Origin: an uncultured Gammaproteobacteria bacterium
GTDB lineage: Bacteria; Pseudomonadota; Gammaproteobacteria; GCA-001735895
NCBI GenBank assembly: GCA_947259485.1
Contig: CAMYLU010000011.1
Coordinates: forward strand, 27,883 to 91,882
Length of the DNA: 64,000 bases
Reading direction: 5' to 3'
Shown: piece after piece, positions 17,666-26,322 of the stretch
How positions within the stretch are numbered: the first letter of the stretch is position 1
Layout of the letters: each line of letters starts with the position of its first letter
The notes under the pieces: generated by a model
Seen by the model: the letters and a program-made list of their open reading frames with translations, nothing else
The model's database searches: none
What the model was told of the DNA's origin: nothing
Translations under genes and position numbers: made by a program

Positions 17666-18625
17666 ATGCTTAAAGTAGGTTTTATTGGTCTTGGAAATGT
17701 TGGCGGCAAGCTTGCCGGCAGCCTGTTGCGAAATGGTGTTAGCTTGACTGTCAGGGACCTGGACGCCGACATTGCACAACCGTTTCTCGACGGCGGCGCC
17801 GAATGGGCGGATAGTCCGCACGAAATGGCGCAAAACGTCGACATCCTGATCACCTGCCTGCCGAGCCCGGCCGCCAGCGCAATGGTGATGGAGGCTGAAG
17901 ACGGCGCCCTGGCAGGACTTGGTCCGGGCAAGATCTGGGCTGAGATGAGTACCACTGACAAGGACGAGGTGCTGCGCCTCGGTGAAAAGGTCAGGGCGGT
18001 AGGCGCCGAGCCGGTTGATTGTCCGGTTTCCGGTGGCTGTCATCGTGCTGCCACTGGCAATATAGCCATCTTCGCCGGCTGCCAACGCGCGACCTTCGAA
18101 ACCATGCTGCCGCTGTTAACAAAGATGGGAAGGCGAATTCTGCATACCGGGGAACTCGGTTCGGCCTCGGTGTTAAAAGTTGTCACCAATTATCTGGCGA
18201 CGGCGAACCTGTTAAGCCTGTGCGAAGCGCTGGTTACCTCTAAAGTCGCCGGCATGGACTTGAACACGACCTACGAGGCGATTCGAATTTCCTCGGGTAA
18301 CTCTTTCGTGCATGAAACCGAAAGCCAGGTGATCCTGAATGGCAGTCGCGACATCAGTTTTACCATGGACCTGGTGTGCAAGGATATCGGCCTGTTCAAC
18401 GATGTCGCCAAACGGGGTGGCCTGGAGCTCGAACTGGCCTCGATGATGCAGCGGATTTTCGAGGAAGGCCAGGAGCGTTTCGGGTCGCGTGAGTTGTCAC
18501 CCAATATCATCAGGCGCCTCGAGGAAGCTGCAAACGTAGAAGTACTCGCACCCGGGTTTCCGCCGCAGATGATTGATGACGAACCCGAGGAAGCCGGCTA
18601 CGAAGTCCAGGTAAAGGGTCGATAA
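17666..18625 (+). CDS. NAD(P)-dependent beta-hydroxyacid dehydrogenase (HIBADH family)
   Basis: A 319-residue cytosolic oxidoreductase of the 3-hydroxyisobutyrate/tartronate-semialdehyde reductase family. The N-terminal Rossmann motif is GFIGLGNVGGKLAG (residues 5-18). CPVSGGCHRAATGN (about 119-132) is the substrate-binding signature; the catalytic lysine lies in KVVTNYLATAN (about 171). The all-alpha C-terminal domain follows and ends with a longer tail than usual. Substrate specificity cannot be set from the sequence, and the neighbours give no pathway clue. Confidence 0.88.
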   Translation: MLKVGFIGLGNVGGKLAGSLLRNGVSLTVRDLDADIAQPFLDGGAEWADSPHEMAQNVDILITCLPSPAASAMVMEAEDGALAGLGPGKIWAEMSTTDKDEVLRLGEKVRAVGAEPVDCPVSGGCHRAATGNIAIFAGCQRATFETMLPLLTKMGRRILHTGELGSASVLKVVTNYLATANLLSLCEALVTSKVAGMDLNTTYEAIRISSGNSFVHETESQVILNGSRDISFTMDLVCKDIGLFNDVAKRGGLELELASMMQRIFEEGQERFGSRELSPNIIRRLEEAANVEVLAPGFPPQMIDDEPEEAGYEVQVKGR

Positions 18626-18634
18626 AATATTTGT

Positions 18635-20302
18635 TTAGCTGGCTTGCATGCCACGGCAGCAGCAGGAGGACTTGATCTCGATATCGGACTGCCGCGTCAG
18701 CTCGTCGAGACGTGGTTTAATAGCCGCGGCTTCATCCAGGTGCCCGAGCCGGATCAGGCATTCATGATAACCGTGCAGGCCCCAGATATTGTCGGGATGT
18801 TGGGCGCAGCGCGGCAGCCGATTTTGGATACCGAGGTCGTCTTCGTAATGAAGCAGTGCTTCATCGACCCGACCCTGCTCAAGCAACAGTGCACCGAGCG
18901 CATGACGGGGTGGATGCATCCAGGGCCAGGGCTCCGAGTACTCGAGGTGATCGCACAGCACGATTGCTTCGCGTAAATAGCGAAACCCGAGTTCGTGATT
19001 GCCGGCGTGGTACTCGACTTCACCATTCATCATCGCCTGCGCGACCGCGAGAATGTCGCGGCTCGGGTTGTTAGCCATGACATGCCATTCAGGAACCTGT
19101 CGATAGAGCTCATAAAACTGCTGTTGGTAGGCTCGGCCCATTTCCAGGTCACCCAGGGCTGAGTGTGCGATTGCCTTGGCGTACACCAGAAAAATCGTCG
19201 TAATCGGCACCTCGTCGGGCTTATAGGGCATATCTTCATCACAAATTTGCTGCCAGCGTCCGAAGCGTACCAGCACGTGCGCACGCCCCGCGTAGTAGCC
19301 GTCCAGGGTGGAAGCCAGGTACCACTTGTCCCCCAGGTTTCTTTCGTCCCGAACCAGGTCGCAAATGTTGTCAGCGCTTTCCAGGGCCTCGTGGTATTGA
19401 CCCAGAAACATCGACGCCCAGATGTTGAAATCGTGGTTGTGCACCACCGAGATCATGTAAAACTCTTTTCTGCCGCGCAGTTCGACATATTTCCTGTCAA
19501 CCTTGATCGCGCGGCGATTGGCATCGGCGGCATCCTGCCAATGTCCGCAAAGGCTATCGATGTGACTCGCCATGTGGACCAGGTGCCCGGCCTCGGGGCA
19601 TAGATTGCGCAATTGATTCGCGCAGGCCAGGGCTTTTTCGGGGGTCGGTGACATTTCGTAAAGGTGAATATAAAAATGCAGAATGCCGGGATGTGGCTCG
19701 AGCCCGTCGCGTTCGACGATCTGCAGGCCATGTTCGAGAATAGCGATCGCCTCTTCGGTGCAGGCATCTGTCGCCGGGACGCCGTGCTGCAAATCCCACA
19801 GCTTCCAGGGTGTCAGGTTCATGACTGCTTCGGCGCAGAGGCAGACAACATCCAGGTCCTCGTCAAATACATCGTACACCTGGCGCATCGCATCCGCGTA
19901 ATCCTGTGTCCAGTTATCCAGCTCGGCAAAGTCCTTCGCATGTGCAGCAGGGTGCTTGGCACAGATCGCTCCGATCAGCGCCTGCTCAACCGGGCTTGTA
20001 CCTTGCTTTAGTTGGAAGGCCCTGGACGCGTATTCATGGCAGCGGGCAATTGCCCGATCACGCTCCTTCAAGCCGTACCAGGCCCAGGGCTTGTTGTAAA
20101 ATGGGCCCTCGGCATAGGCGATGCCCCAGTAGCCCATTGCACACTCCGGGTCGAGCTCGACGACTTTCTCGAAACAGCGCACCGCTTCTTCCTGGTTAAA
20201 GCCATAGCACCAGATCAGGCCGCGCACAAACCACGAGTTTGCCCCGGCCACCGTGGTGGTTATCGTGCGTTTATATTTTCCGAGATCGAAGTATTCGCCC
20301 AT
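18635..20302 (-). CDS. Tetratricopeptide-repeat protein, function unknown
   Basis: A 555-residue soluble protein built largely from helical repeats. TPR-like units include NQEEAVRCFEKVVELDPECAMGYWGIAYAE (residues about 36-65, split across two helices), LGDLEMGRAYQQQFYELYRQV and LLEQGRVDEALLHYEDDLG. It ends in SSCCCRG, a three-cysteine cluster. There is no signal peptide and no catalytic motif was recognised. It converges with the dehydrogenase gene, 9 bases apart. It resembles long TPR proteins annotated only as such in other proteobacteria. Confidence 0.75.
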   Translation of the reverse strand: MGEYFDLGKYKRTITTTVAGANSWFVRGLIWCYGFNQEEAVRCFEKVVELDPECAMGYWGIAYAEGPFYNKPWAWYGLKERDRAIARCHEYASRAFQLKQGTSPVEQALIGAICAKHPAAHAKDFAELDNWTQDYADAMRQVYDVFDEDLDVVCLCAEAVMNLTPWKLWDLQHGVPATDACTEEAIAILEHGLQIVERDGLEPHPGILHFYIHLYEMSPTPEKALACANQLRNLCPEAGHLVHMASHIDSLCGHWQDAADANRRAIKVDRKYVELRGRKEFYMISVVHNHDFNIWASMFLGQYHEALESADNICDLVRDERNLGDKWYLASTLDGYYAGRAHVLVRFGRWQQICDEDMPYKPDEVPITTIFLVYAKAIAHSALGDLEMGRAYQQQFYELYRQVPEWHVMANNPSRDILAVAQAMMNGEVEYHAGNHELGFRYLREAIVLCDHLEYSEPWPWMHPPRHALGALLLEQGRVDEALLHYEDDLGIQNRLPRCAQHPDNIWGLHGYHECLIRLGHLDEAAAIKPRLDELTRQSDIEIKSSCCCRGMQAS

Positions 20303-20411
20303 AGGGTAAGTCTAGTAAAACCACGGTGATTATATTGATTTCGCTACCAGGTCGAATTGATGAAAGTCACAAGCCCGTTTTTTAATTATCATCCCGGTTA
20401 CGCCACGATAT

Positions 20412-20440
20412 GCGACAATCCGGCGGATTACAATTATGAT
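20412..20440 (+). promoter_or_regulatory. Candidate sigma-70 promoter of the quinone-reductase-like gene
   Basis: GCGACA (20412-20417), 17 bases, then TATGAT (20435-20440): four and five matches to the two consensus hexamers. Transcription would start near 20447, leaving a leader of about 23 bases with a GAGAGGA ribosome site, which supports the GTG start at 20470. Confidence 0.45.
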
Positions 20441-20469
20441 TTAAGCGATTAAAGCGAGAGGAATACAGA

Positions 20470-21606
20470 GTGCCTGATCTAGGTTATTTAACCCGGTTGA
20501 ACCCCGATCGCTTCGAGCCGGGTTCCTCTCGGAAAACCATGAAAGCAGTAGTGACTACCGGCAACGGTGATTATGACCGGCTCGAGTATCGTGATGTGCC
20601 GATTCCGCTTGCGGGGCCCGGCGAGCTGTTGCTGAAGGTACTTGCTGCCGGGGTTAACAATACCGAGATCAATACCCGACTGGGTTGGTACTCATCATCG
20701 GTCACCAGCGGTACCGAGCAATTCGCCAGCAGCGATGATGACAAGGGTCAGCTCGCTGACGGCGGCTGGAATGCCGGCACACCCTTTCCATTCATCCAGG
20801 GCACGGATTGCTGTGGTGAGGTGGTAGACCAGGCTGATGATGTCGATTCTTCGTGGTCAGGGCAACGCGTGCTGGTGCGGGCCTGCATGCGCCTGAACGG
20901 GTTCGACTCGCTCGAAAATATCTGGATGGCATCCGATTTTGACGGCGCTTTTGCGCAGTATGTCAGGGTGCCGGCGAGCGAGGTTTTCAGGGTTGACTGT
21001 GACTGGAGCGATGTCGAGCTCGCGACTATCCCATGTGCCTATGGAACCGCTGAAAACATGGTCCATCGTGCTGGCGTTGGTGCGGGCGATCGCGTGCTGG
21101 TAACCGGGGCCTCGGGCGGGGTAGGCTCGGCCGTGGTGCAACTGGCTAAACGCAGGGGCGCGCAGGTAACCGCGGTCGTTGGAAAATCCAAGATGGACGC
21201 GGTTGCACAGCTCGATATCGACAGGATAGTCGAGCGCGACGCCGATTTGATTGCCGACCTGGGTGAATCCAGCGTCGACGTGGTTATCGATAACGTTGCC
21301 GGTGACGGGTTTACGCTGTTGCTGAAGCTTCTCAGTCGGGGCGGTCGCTATGCATCGTCCGGTGCCATTGCGGGACCCATGGTCAGCATGGACATGCGCG
21401 ATTTTTATCTCAAGGATTTGAGGCTCATCGGCTGTACTTCCTGGGATGAACCGGTGTTTCCCAACTTGGTCGGTTATATCGAGCGCAATGAAATTATCCC
21501 GCTGGTCGCAAAAACCTTTGCGCTGGAAGATATCGCGATCGCACAGCAGGAGTTCCTCAAGAAAGAGCATTTCGGTAATTTCGTCCTGATACCCCCGCAG
21601 TCCTAA
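20470..21606 (+). CDS. Zinc-independent medium-chain dehydrogenase/quinone reductase-like protein
   Basis: A 378-residue MDR-superfamily oxidoreductase. The N-terminal half has AGVNNTEINTRLGWY and FIQGTDCCGEVV; the cofactor-binding half has VLVTGASGGVGSAVVQLAKRRGAQV, the quinone-reductase style glycine-rich loop. The catalytic zinc Cys/His pair of alcohol dehydrogenases is not seen. The GTG start is chosen for its GAGAGGA site; an ATG at 20539 (MKAVVTTGNG) would match the usual family start and cannot be excluded. The substrate is unknown. It converges with the AEC carrier gene. Confidence 0.82.
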   Translation: MPDLGYLTRLNPDRFEPGSSRKTMKAVVTTGNGDYDRLEYRDVPIPLAGPGELLLKVLAAGVNNTEINTRLGWYSSSVTSGTEQFASSDDDKGQLADGGWNAGTPFPFIQGTDCCGEVVDQADDVDSSWSGQRVLVRACMRLNGFDSLENIWMASDFDGAFAQYVRVPASEVFRVDCDWSDVELATIPCAYGTAENMVHRAGVGAGDRVLVTGASGGVGSAVVQLAKRRGAQVTAVVGKSKMDAVAQLDIDRIVERDADLIADLGESSVDVVIDNVAGDGFTLLLKLLSRGGRYASSGAIAGPMVSMDMRDFYLKDLRLIGCTSWDEPVFPNLVGYIERNEIIPLVAKTFALEDIAIAQQEFLKKEHFGNFVLIPPQS

Positions 21607-21618
21607 GGAATGACTGCT

Positions 21619-22548
21619 TTAGAGCTGTTCGGCGATATAAATGAATAGTGGCAGGGTAAAGAAGGCGACAAAGACCTGGAAGGTTACGATACTCGACATC
21701 AACTCCGCGTTGCCGCCCATTTTGCGCGCCATGACATAAGCCGAGGCCGCGGTCGGCACCGCGCCGGCGATGATTGCGACGGTGCGCGCCGTACCATCGA
21801 GGCCGACCAACCACGACATTGCAATGACGATCGCCGGCATGCCGATCAGGCGGGTAAGAACGCCGACCGTGAGCAGCATCTTGTGCTGTGCCGCCTGGCC
21901 GAAATTCATGCCGGCCCCGACCGCAAGCAATGCCAGGCCGAGACCTCCGGCGCCGATGATATCGATAGCGTCGAACAGGACGTCAGGTACGCCAAGCCAG
22001 TTGAGCAGCAGTCCCACGATGCAGGCGATGATCAGCGGATTGGTGACAATTTTTTTGGCTACCGCAATTACCTGGGGTCGGGTATCGCTGTGCCCGTAGA
22101 CCGATAACACTACGACTGAAATGACGTTCAGCAATGGCACCATGATGGCCAGCGCCAGCGCCGCCAGGGTTACCCCGTCATCGCCGTAGAGTGGACCGAT
22201 GACGGCTATCGCGACGAAGCCGTGAAATCGGGTTGCGCCCTGGAAAATGCTGCTGAAACTGGGTCCACTTTGCGGGAAGCGTTTCCAGATAAATGCCTGA
22301 ATCAGGATTAGCAATGCTGACATACCGAGGATGGCAACCACGATGACGGCCATGAAATCGAACACCGGTACGCTGCCGAGATTGGCGCGGCTCAGCGTAC
22401 GGATAATCAGAAACGGGAACAGCAGGTAAAAACAGATGTGCTCGATCGCGGACCATACCGACTCGTCGACGATCCGGGTTTTGAAAAGCAGGTAACCGGT
22501 AGCGATGATCAGGAAGATCGGGGCGATGGCATTGAGGGTCGTGATCAA
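21619..22548 (-). CDS. AEC (auxin efflux carrier) family transporter
   Basis: A 309-residue inner-membrane protein with about ten helices in two inverted halves. FLIIATGYLLFKTRIVDESVW at the N-terminus and NPLIIACIVGLLLNWLGVP in the middle are typical of AEC proteins such as MdcF/MleP-like malonate or malate carriers. ITALPTAA-like AGAVPTAASAYVMARKMGG near residue 265 is the conserved C-terminal motif. A 76-residue gene lies six bases upstream and is probably co-transcribed. The substrate is not determined. Confidence 0.87.
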   Translation of the reverse strand: MITTLNAIAPIFLIIATGYLLFKTRIVDESVWSAIEHICFYLLFPFLIIRTLSRANLGSVPVFDFMAVIVVAILGMSALLILIQAFIWKRFPQSGPSFSSIFQGATRFHGFVAIAVIGPLYGDDGVTLAALALAIMVPLLNVISVVVLSVYGHSDTRPQVIAVAKKIVTNPLIIACIVGLLLNWLGVPDVLFDAIDIIGAGGLGLALLAVGAGMNFGQAAQHKMLLTVGVLTRLIGMPAIVIAMSWLVGLDGTARTVAIIAGAVPTAASAYVMARKMGGNAELMSSIVTFQVFVAFFTLPLFIYIAEQL

Positions 22549-22554
22549 CGGGTG

Positions 22555-22785
22555 TTATGCCTTGCCCTGCAGTTCACCTTCATAGCTACAGGGCACGGAG
22601 CGTGGTTGTAGCGCAGCCTCCGAGACCACCGATTCAAAGGTCGAAACTTCCTTGCTGTGCACATCATAACGACCAACGCGGATCAGAATACCGTCGGTCT
22701 CGAGGCCCAGCACGATGGCAGCGAATTTTATCGGGGTGCCGTTCTTATCGGTGTACAGGTAGTACACCTTGTCATCGATATTCAT
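22555..22785 (-). CDS. Small conserved hypothetical protein upstream of the AEC carrier
   Basis: A 76-residue soluble protein, MNIDDKVYYLYTDKNG..., with an SH3/Tudor-like run of short strands (KFAAIVLGLETDGILIRVGRYD). It has no signal peptide and no known domain was recognised. The stop lies six bases before the AEC start, so the two probably form an operon. Codon use looks like the neighbours, and the reading frame is supported by its tight linkage rather than by homology. Confidence 0.5.
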   Translation of the reverse strand: MNIDDKVYYLYTDKNGTPIKFAAIVLGLETDGILIRVGRYDVHSKEVSTFESVVSEAALQPRSVPCSYEGELQGKA

Positions 22786-22893
22786 ACCGTCAAGACTAAC
22801 ATTTTTAAAAATTAAGATGTGAATTCCTGTGATGGTGGAGACCTGAAGCCCAGATCTGAATAGTGTCCGGGTTTTTCTACCTTAATACAGTGG

Positions 22894-23124
22894 TCAGAGT
22901 GAGCTAATTCGTGCGGTGTAACGTTCATCCACGACACTACCATTGTCTGCCCACCATTCGGGTTTAGCAACAATGGCGCGAGGCATTACTTATGGACGGC
23001 TCGGCAGGTGCCCGAAAACATCTTTGCCGTTATGGAACCAGTGTACGCCGTTCTTAATACGGCAGCGGCTATTGAGACCAGCAACAATTGTTGCGCACTT
23101 ATCACCAAAATGTATGGCTCCCAT
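22894..23124 (-). pseudogene. Decayed C-terminal fragment of a PotD-like substrate-binding protein
   Basis: Read on the minus strand, one frame gives HLPSRP, a TAA stop (22990-22992), then VMPRAIVAKPEWWADNGS and a short end at 22894. This lines up without gaps with the C-terminus of the intact binding protein at 26323-27414 (HMPTAP...EWWADN), the stop taking the place of a Glu codon. Upstream of this the similarity passes to another frame, which implies at least one frameshift. The remnant is all that fills the 430-base gap between 22785 and 23215. The fragment is too short to name its ligand. Confidence 0.55.
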
Positions 23125-23214
23125 TTATGTCGATTCGCTGTAGTATAAACGACCGCAACTCGAATTGGTGGATAGTTACCGGGACTGTTTTTTGGCTCTG
23201 AGCGAATATAAAAA

Positions 23215-24114
23215 ATGAGGTCGCAGCTATTACATTACATAAAGAAACATTGGCAGGGTCGGTTCTCGTTAACCCAGGCCTTTTGGTTGAATTTCGTGCT
23301 GTTGTTTTTTGCACTTGGCTTGCTAGAGCGATTAATATTCCCACCTTTTATTGTCGATGAAATAGCCGTCACGACCGCAGTACTGGTTTACTTCGTCGTC
23401 GTAAAGCTGGTCATTTATCCATGGCAGGTGGTTGGCGTTTTACGCTGCTGTGCTACGCGTATCAGATTGAACACCGGCAGGATGCGGGCAATTGCTGCAC
23501 AATTTGCCGTGGCCGTGAGTTTGGGGGTAATTCTACTGTCAACGATAGAGACCTACCAGTCGCTGCAAATTTATAAACACAAGCTGGCGCTCGAGGCAAT
23601 CGCCCCGCCAATTGCTGAATACACACTTGATCTAATCAAACAAGATACCCTCATCCACTTGAGTGGTCCGTTTGAAATAGGCATCACTAACGATGTCTCG
23701 GATTTACTTAATCGTCATCCGCAAGTCACGGGCATAATTCTAGATAGTGTGGGTGGCCAGATATATGAAGGTAGAGGATTGGCAAGATTAATCAGGGAAA
23801 ACAAGCTGCAAACGATCTCCCTGGAACAATGCCTGTCGTCTTGTACAACGGCGTTTGTTGCCGGCACTACTCGTTCACTGGGAACGAACGCAAGACTGGG
23901 ATTTCATCAGTACAAGACCTACAGCCTTATTCCCTCGATCAATGTTGACAACGAACAAGCCAAAGACATGGCGATATTTGTAAATCAGGGAGTTGCACCG
24001 GAGTTTATCGACAAAATATTCATGCACCCGCCAGAGGGCATGTGGTGGCCGGAAATCGACGAACTGGTAGCCGCTGGTGTGGTTCACCAAACGGAATTTT
24101 CGCTCGGCAACTAG
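23215..24114 (+). CDS. Membrane-anchored ClpP/crotonase-fold protein (COG3904-like)
   Basis: A 299-residue protein with three predicted membrane helices in the first 115 residues (22-40, 50-70, 95-112), then an extracytoplasmic ClpP-like domain. Family traits are ILDSVGGQIYEGRGLA (172-190), LEQCLSSCTTAFVAG (203-217) with S208 in the nucleophile position, and NARLGFHQY with H231. Related proteins are annotated as predicted periplasmic ClpP-like proteins without known substrates. The lone gene converges with the ABC operon, overlapping it by four bases. A peptidase role is inferred from residue pattern. Confidence 0.75.
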   Translation: MRSQLLHYIKKHWQGRFSLTQAFWLNFVLLFFALGLLERLIFPPFIVDEIAVTTAVLVYFVVVKLVIYPWQVVGVLRCCATRIRLNTGRMRAIAAQFAVAVSLGVILLSTIETYQSLQIYKHKLALEAIAPPIAEYTLDLIKQDTLIHLSGPFEIGITNDVSDLLNRHPQVTGIILDSVGGQIYEGRGLARLIRENKLQTISLEQCLSSCTTAFVAGTTRSLGTNARLGFHQYKTYSLIPSINVDNEQAKDMAIFVNQGVAPEFIDKIFMHPPEGMWWPEIDELVAAGVVHQTEFSLGN

Positions 24115-24962
24115 TGGGGTGTAATACCGCGTAAACGTTCTGTACGCCTGCGCATCAGTTCCAAAAAGACTAATAAAGATACCGATATTAAAATCAATAT
24201 TGTAGCGACAGCCATAATGGTAGGACTGATTTGCTCGCGGATACCCGAAAACATTTGCCAGGGTATGGTTCTCTGGTTGTAACTGCCAACGAACAACACA
24301 ACCACGACTTCATCGAACGAGGTGATAAACGCGAACAGCCCTCCGGAAATGACACCGGGTATAATCAGCGGCACGGTGACATGAAAGAAAGTATGGGTAG
24401 GCGATGAGCCCAGGCTGGCGGCGGCGCGAGTCAGGCTGTGATCAAAGCCGGTGAGGGTGGCGGTGACTGTGATCACTACGAAGGGTGTTGCCAGGGCCGC
24501 GTGTGCCAATATGACACCGACATGCGTACCCTGCAATCCGATTCTCGAGTAAAAGAAGAACATCCCCGCAGCGGAAATGATCAGTGGCACCACCATGGGT
24601 GAAATCAGTAGGCCCATTATCGTGGTTTTAAACGGGAAATCGGGTCGGCTCAGTCCCAGTGCAGCCAGGGTGCCCAGGAAAGTTGATATGATCGTTGAGA
24701 AAAAAGCGATGATGAAACTGTTTCTAACAGCACCCTGCCAATTGCGGCTGTTTAAAAATTCCTCGTACCACTTGGTGGTAAAGGCTTCTGGCTGGAGCTG
24801 AAGCATTTCCGCAGTAAAGGAGAAAAATGGCTGCGCGTTGAACGATAGCGGTAAAATAATCAGGATCGGAAATATCAGGAATAAGAATATTAATACGCAG
24901 ATGGTCAAAAAGCAGTAGTGCCAGATGCGTTCGCCTAGTGTTGCGTGAATCGGTAAGGCCAT
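24111..24962 (-). CDS. ABC transporter permease, PotC-type (polyamine/opine-like)
   Basis: Inner-membrane permease of 283 residues with six helices. The cytoplasmic coupling loop TRAAASLGSSPTHTFFHVTVPLIIPG (about 186-211) matches the EAA motif of the family. It forms the heterodimeric channel with the next gene upstream. It is the last gene of a four-gene operon (ATPase, binding protein, two permeases) read on the minus strand; three bases separate it from the PotB-type gene. Polyamines are the usual ligands for this subfamily, but opines, amino acids and 2-aminoethylphosphonate are also known. Confidence 0.9.
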   Translation of the reverse strand: MALPIHATLGERIWHYCFLTICVLIFLFLIFPILIILPLSFNAQPFFSFTAEMLQLQPEAFTTKWYEEFLNSRNWQGAVRNSFIIAFFSTIISTFLGTLAALGLSRPDFPFKTTIMGLLISPMVVPLIISAAGMFFFYSRIGLQGTHVGVILAHAALATPFVVITVTATLTGFDHSLTRAAASLGSSPTHTFFHVTVPLIIPGVISGGLFAFITSFDEVVVVLFVGSYNQRTIPWQMFSGIREQISPTIMAVATILILISVSLLVFLELMRRRTERLRGITPH

Positions 24963-24965
24963 CGT

Positions 24966-26237
24966 CTACCCCAGTTTCATATTATTGATGCCGACAACTT
25001 TGTCGTACAGAATATACAAGGCCAATACCAGCAACAGCAGTATGGTTCCAAGCGCGGCGGCCAGGCCCCAGTTCAGAGAGGTTGAAATATGATAGGCGAT
25101 AAAGTTACTGATCAAGGTGCCCTTGGTACCGCCAACCAGCGCCGGAGTGATGTAATAACCAATGGCTAATATAAAAACCAGGATGCCGCCCGCGCCGATA
25201 CCTGCGACGGTATTGGGCAGGTAAATGCGCACAAACGCGGTAAAAGGAGTTGCCCCCATCGATCGTGCCGCCCGCACCCAACTTGGCGGAATGGTTTTCA
25301 TCACGCTGAATAGCGGCAAAACCATGAACGGCAGCAGAATATGGGTCATCGCGATAACGGTGCCGGTTTCGTTATGAATCATCGCCAGTCGATTATCGTC
25401 ACCCAGTATTCCGATGCCAACCAGGATGTCGTTAATCACCCCTTCTTTTTGTAATAGCGCAATCCAGGACGAGGTTCTGACCAGGAGTGAGGTCCAAAAT
25501 GGCAGTAACACCAGGATAATTAACATATTACTGGTCTTGGTTTTTACGGTCGATAACAGGTAGGCGATCGGGTAACCCAAAATTATGGTAAGAAAGGTTA
25601 TCGTGAAACTTAGCCTGATAGTTCGCCAAAATAAGGCAAGATAGACTTTTTGGTCCTCGGGTTTCATCGAAATCGAGCCATCGCTTTCCTTTTGGGCATC
25701 GAATGCAGAGAGGTAGTAAGAACTGGAGTATTTACCACTTTCCCGTTTGATCAGCCTCCAGGTTTCGATATCGCCCCAATCCTTGTCGATGGCAATCATT
25801 GCCTCGGTTGCCGATTCCGGAGTTTCGAGTTTCTTAATCTTGCGCGCGGTTTTTCTAAACAGGCCGGACATGCCCGACTGTTCATAGTTCAGGCGCCGGC
25901 CCAGGCGGCTAATGGTTTTTTCCTTGGCGCCAACTTTGAAATCTTCTATCAGCGCCTGAAACGTTGCCTCATCGGGCAACTCAGTTGAATCGAGCTCCCA
26001 GTCCCTTATTTCTACGACGACATTTGGAAATTGTTCGACAGCAATTGAGTTGTCGACACTGCGAATGAGCATATCGAAGATAGGGATAAGGAAGGTAATC
26101 AGGACGAAGAGAAATAGTGGCGCCACCAGCAGCAACGCTGTTTTTTTGCGTTGCCAAAGCGCCTTCTTCAGACTTTCCTTCAACGGAACGCCATCGGCGG
26201 TCGTAATCACTTCATTTTCAGCTTGAACAGTAGCCAT
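24966..26237 (-). CDS. ABC transporter permease, PotB-type with large extracytoplasmic insert
   Basis: Inner-membrane permease of 423 residues. Helix 1 (34-56) is followed by about 145 residues of charged sequence (60-204) outside the membrane before the remaining five helices; ordinary PotB proteins are near 290 residues. The coupling loop VRAARSMGATPFTAFVRIYLPN near residue 327 is the EAA motif. The insert contains KEKTISRLGRRLNYEQ and KKLETPESATEAM. It has no recognised domain but suggests contact with the binding protein or ligand outside the cell. It lies between the binding-protein gene and the PotC-type gene. Confidence 0.88.
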   Translation of the reverse strand: MATVQAENEVITTADGVPLKESLKKALWQRKKTALLLVAPLFLFVLITFLIPIFDMLIRSVDNSIAVEQFPNVVVEIRDWELDSTELPDEATFQALIEDFKVGAKEKTISRLGRRLNYEQSGMSGLFRKTARKIKKLETPESATEAMIAIDKDWGDIETWRLIKRESGKYSSSYYLSAFDAQKESDGSISMKPEDQKVYLALFWRTIRLSFTITFLTIILGYPIAYLLSTVKTKTSNMLIILVLLPFWTSLLVRTSSWIALLQKEGVINDILVGIGILGDDNRLAMIHNETGTVIAMTHILLPFMVLPLFSVMKTIPPSWVRAARSMGATPFTAFVRIYLPNTVAGIGAGGILVFILAIGYYITPALVGGTKGTLISNFIAYHISTSLNWGLAAALGTILLLLVLALYILYDKVVGINNMKLG

Positions 26238-26261
26238 TTTATGTTGTTCCGTTTCGGTAGT

Positions 26262-26295
26262 TTAATCCGGGGTCCTCATCGGAACCCCGGATTAA
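26262..26295 (-). other. Intercistronic hairpin between binding-protein and permease genes
   Basis: TTAATCCGGGGT (26262-26273) and ACCCCGGATTAA (26284-26295) form a perfect 12-base-pair stem with a 10-base loop. On the transcribed minus strand no T-run follows, so it is better read as an RNA-stabilising or partial-stop element that keeps the 3' end of the binding-protein message, as REP-type hairpins do after malE. Confidence 0.7.
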
Positions 26296-26322
26296 TTTTT
26301 GCTAAAGCCTCTCTAACAGCCT

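Noticed and set aside
22861..23150. Possible insertion-sequence remnant in the gap before 23215
   Set aside because: No transposase motif or terminal inverted repeat was found; the frame matches a binding-protein C-terminus instead.
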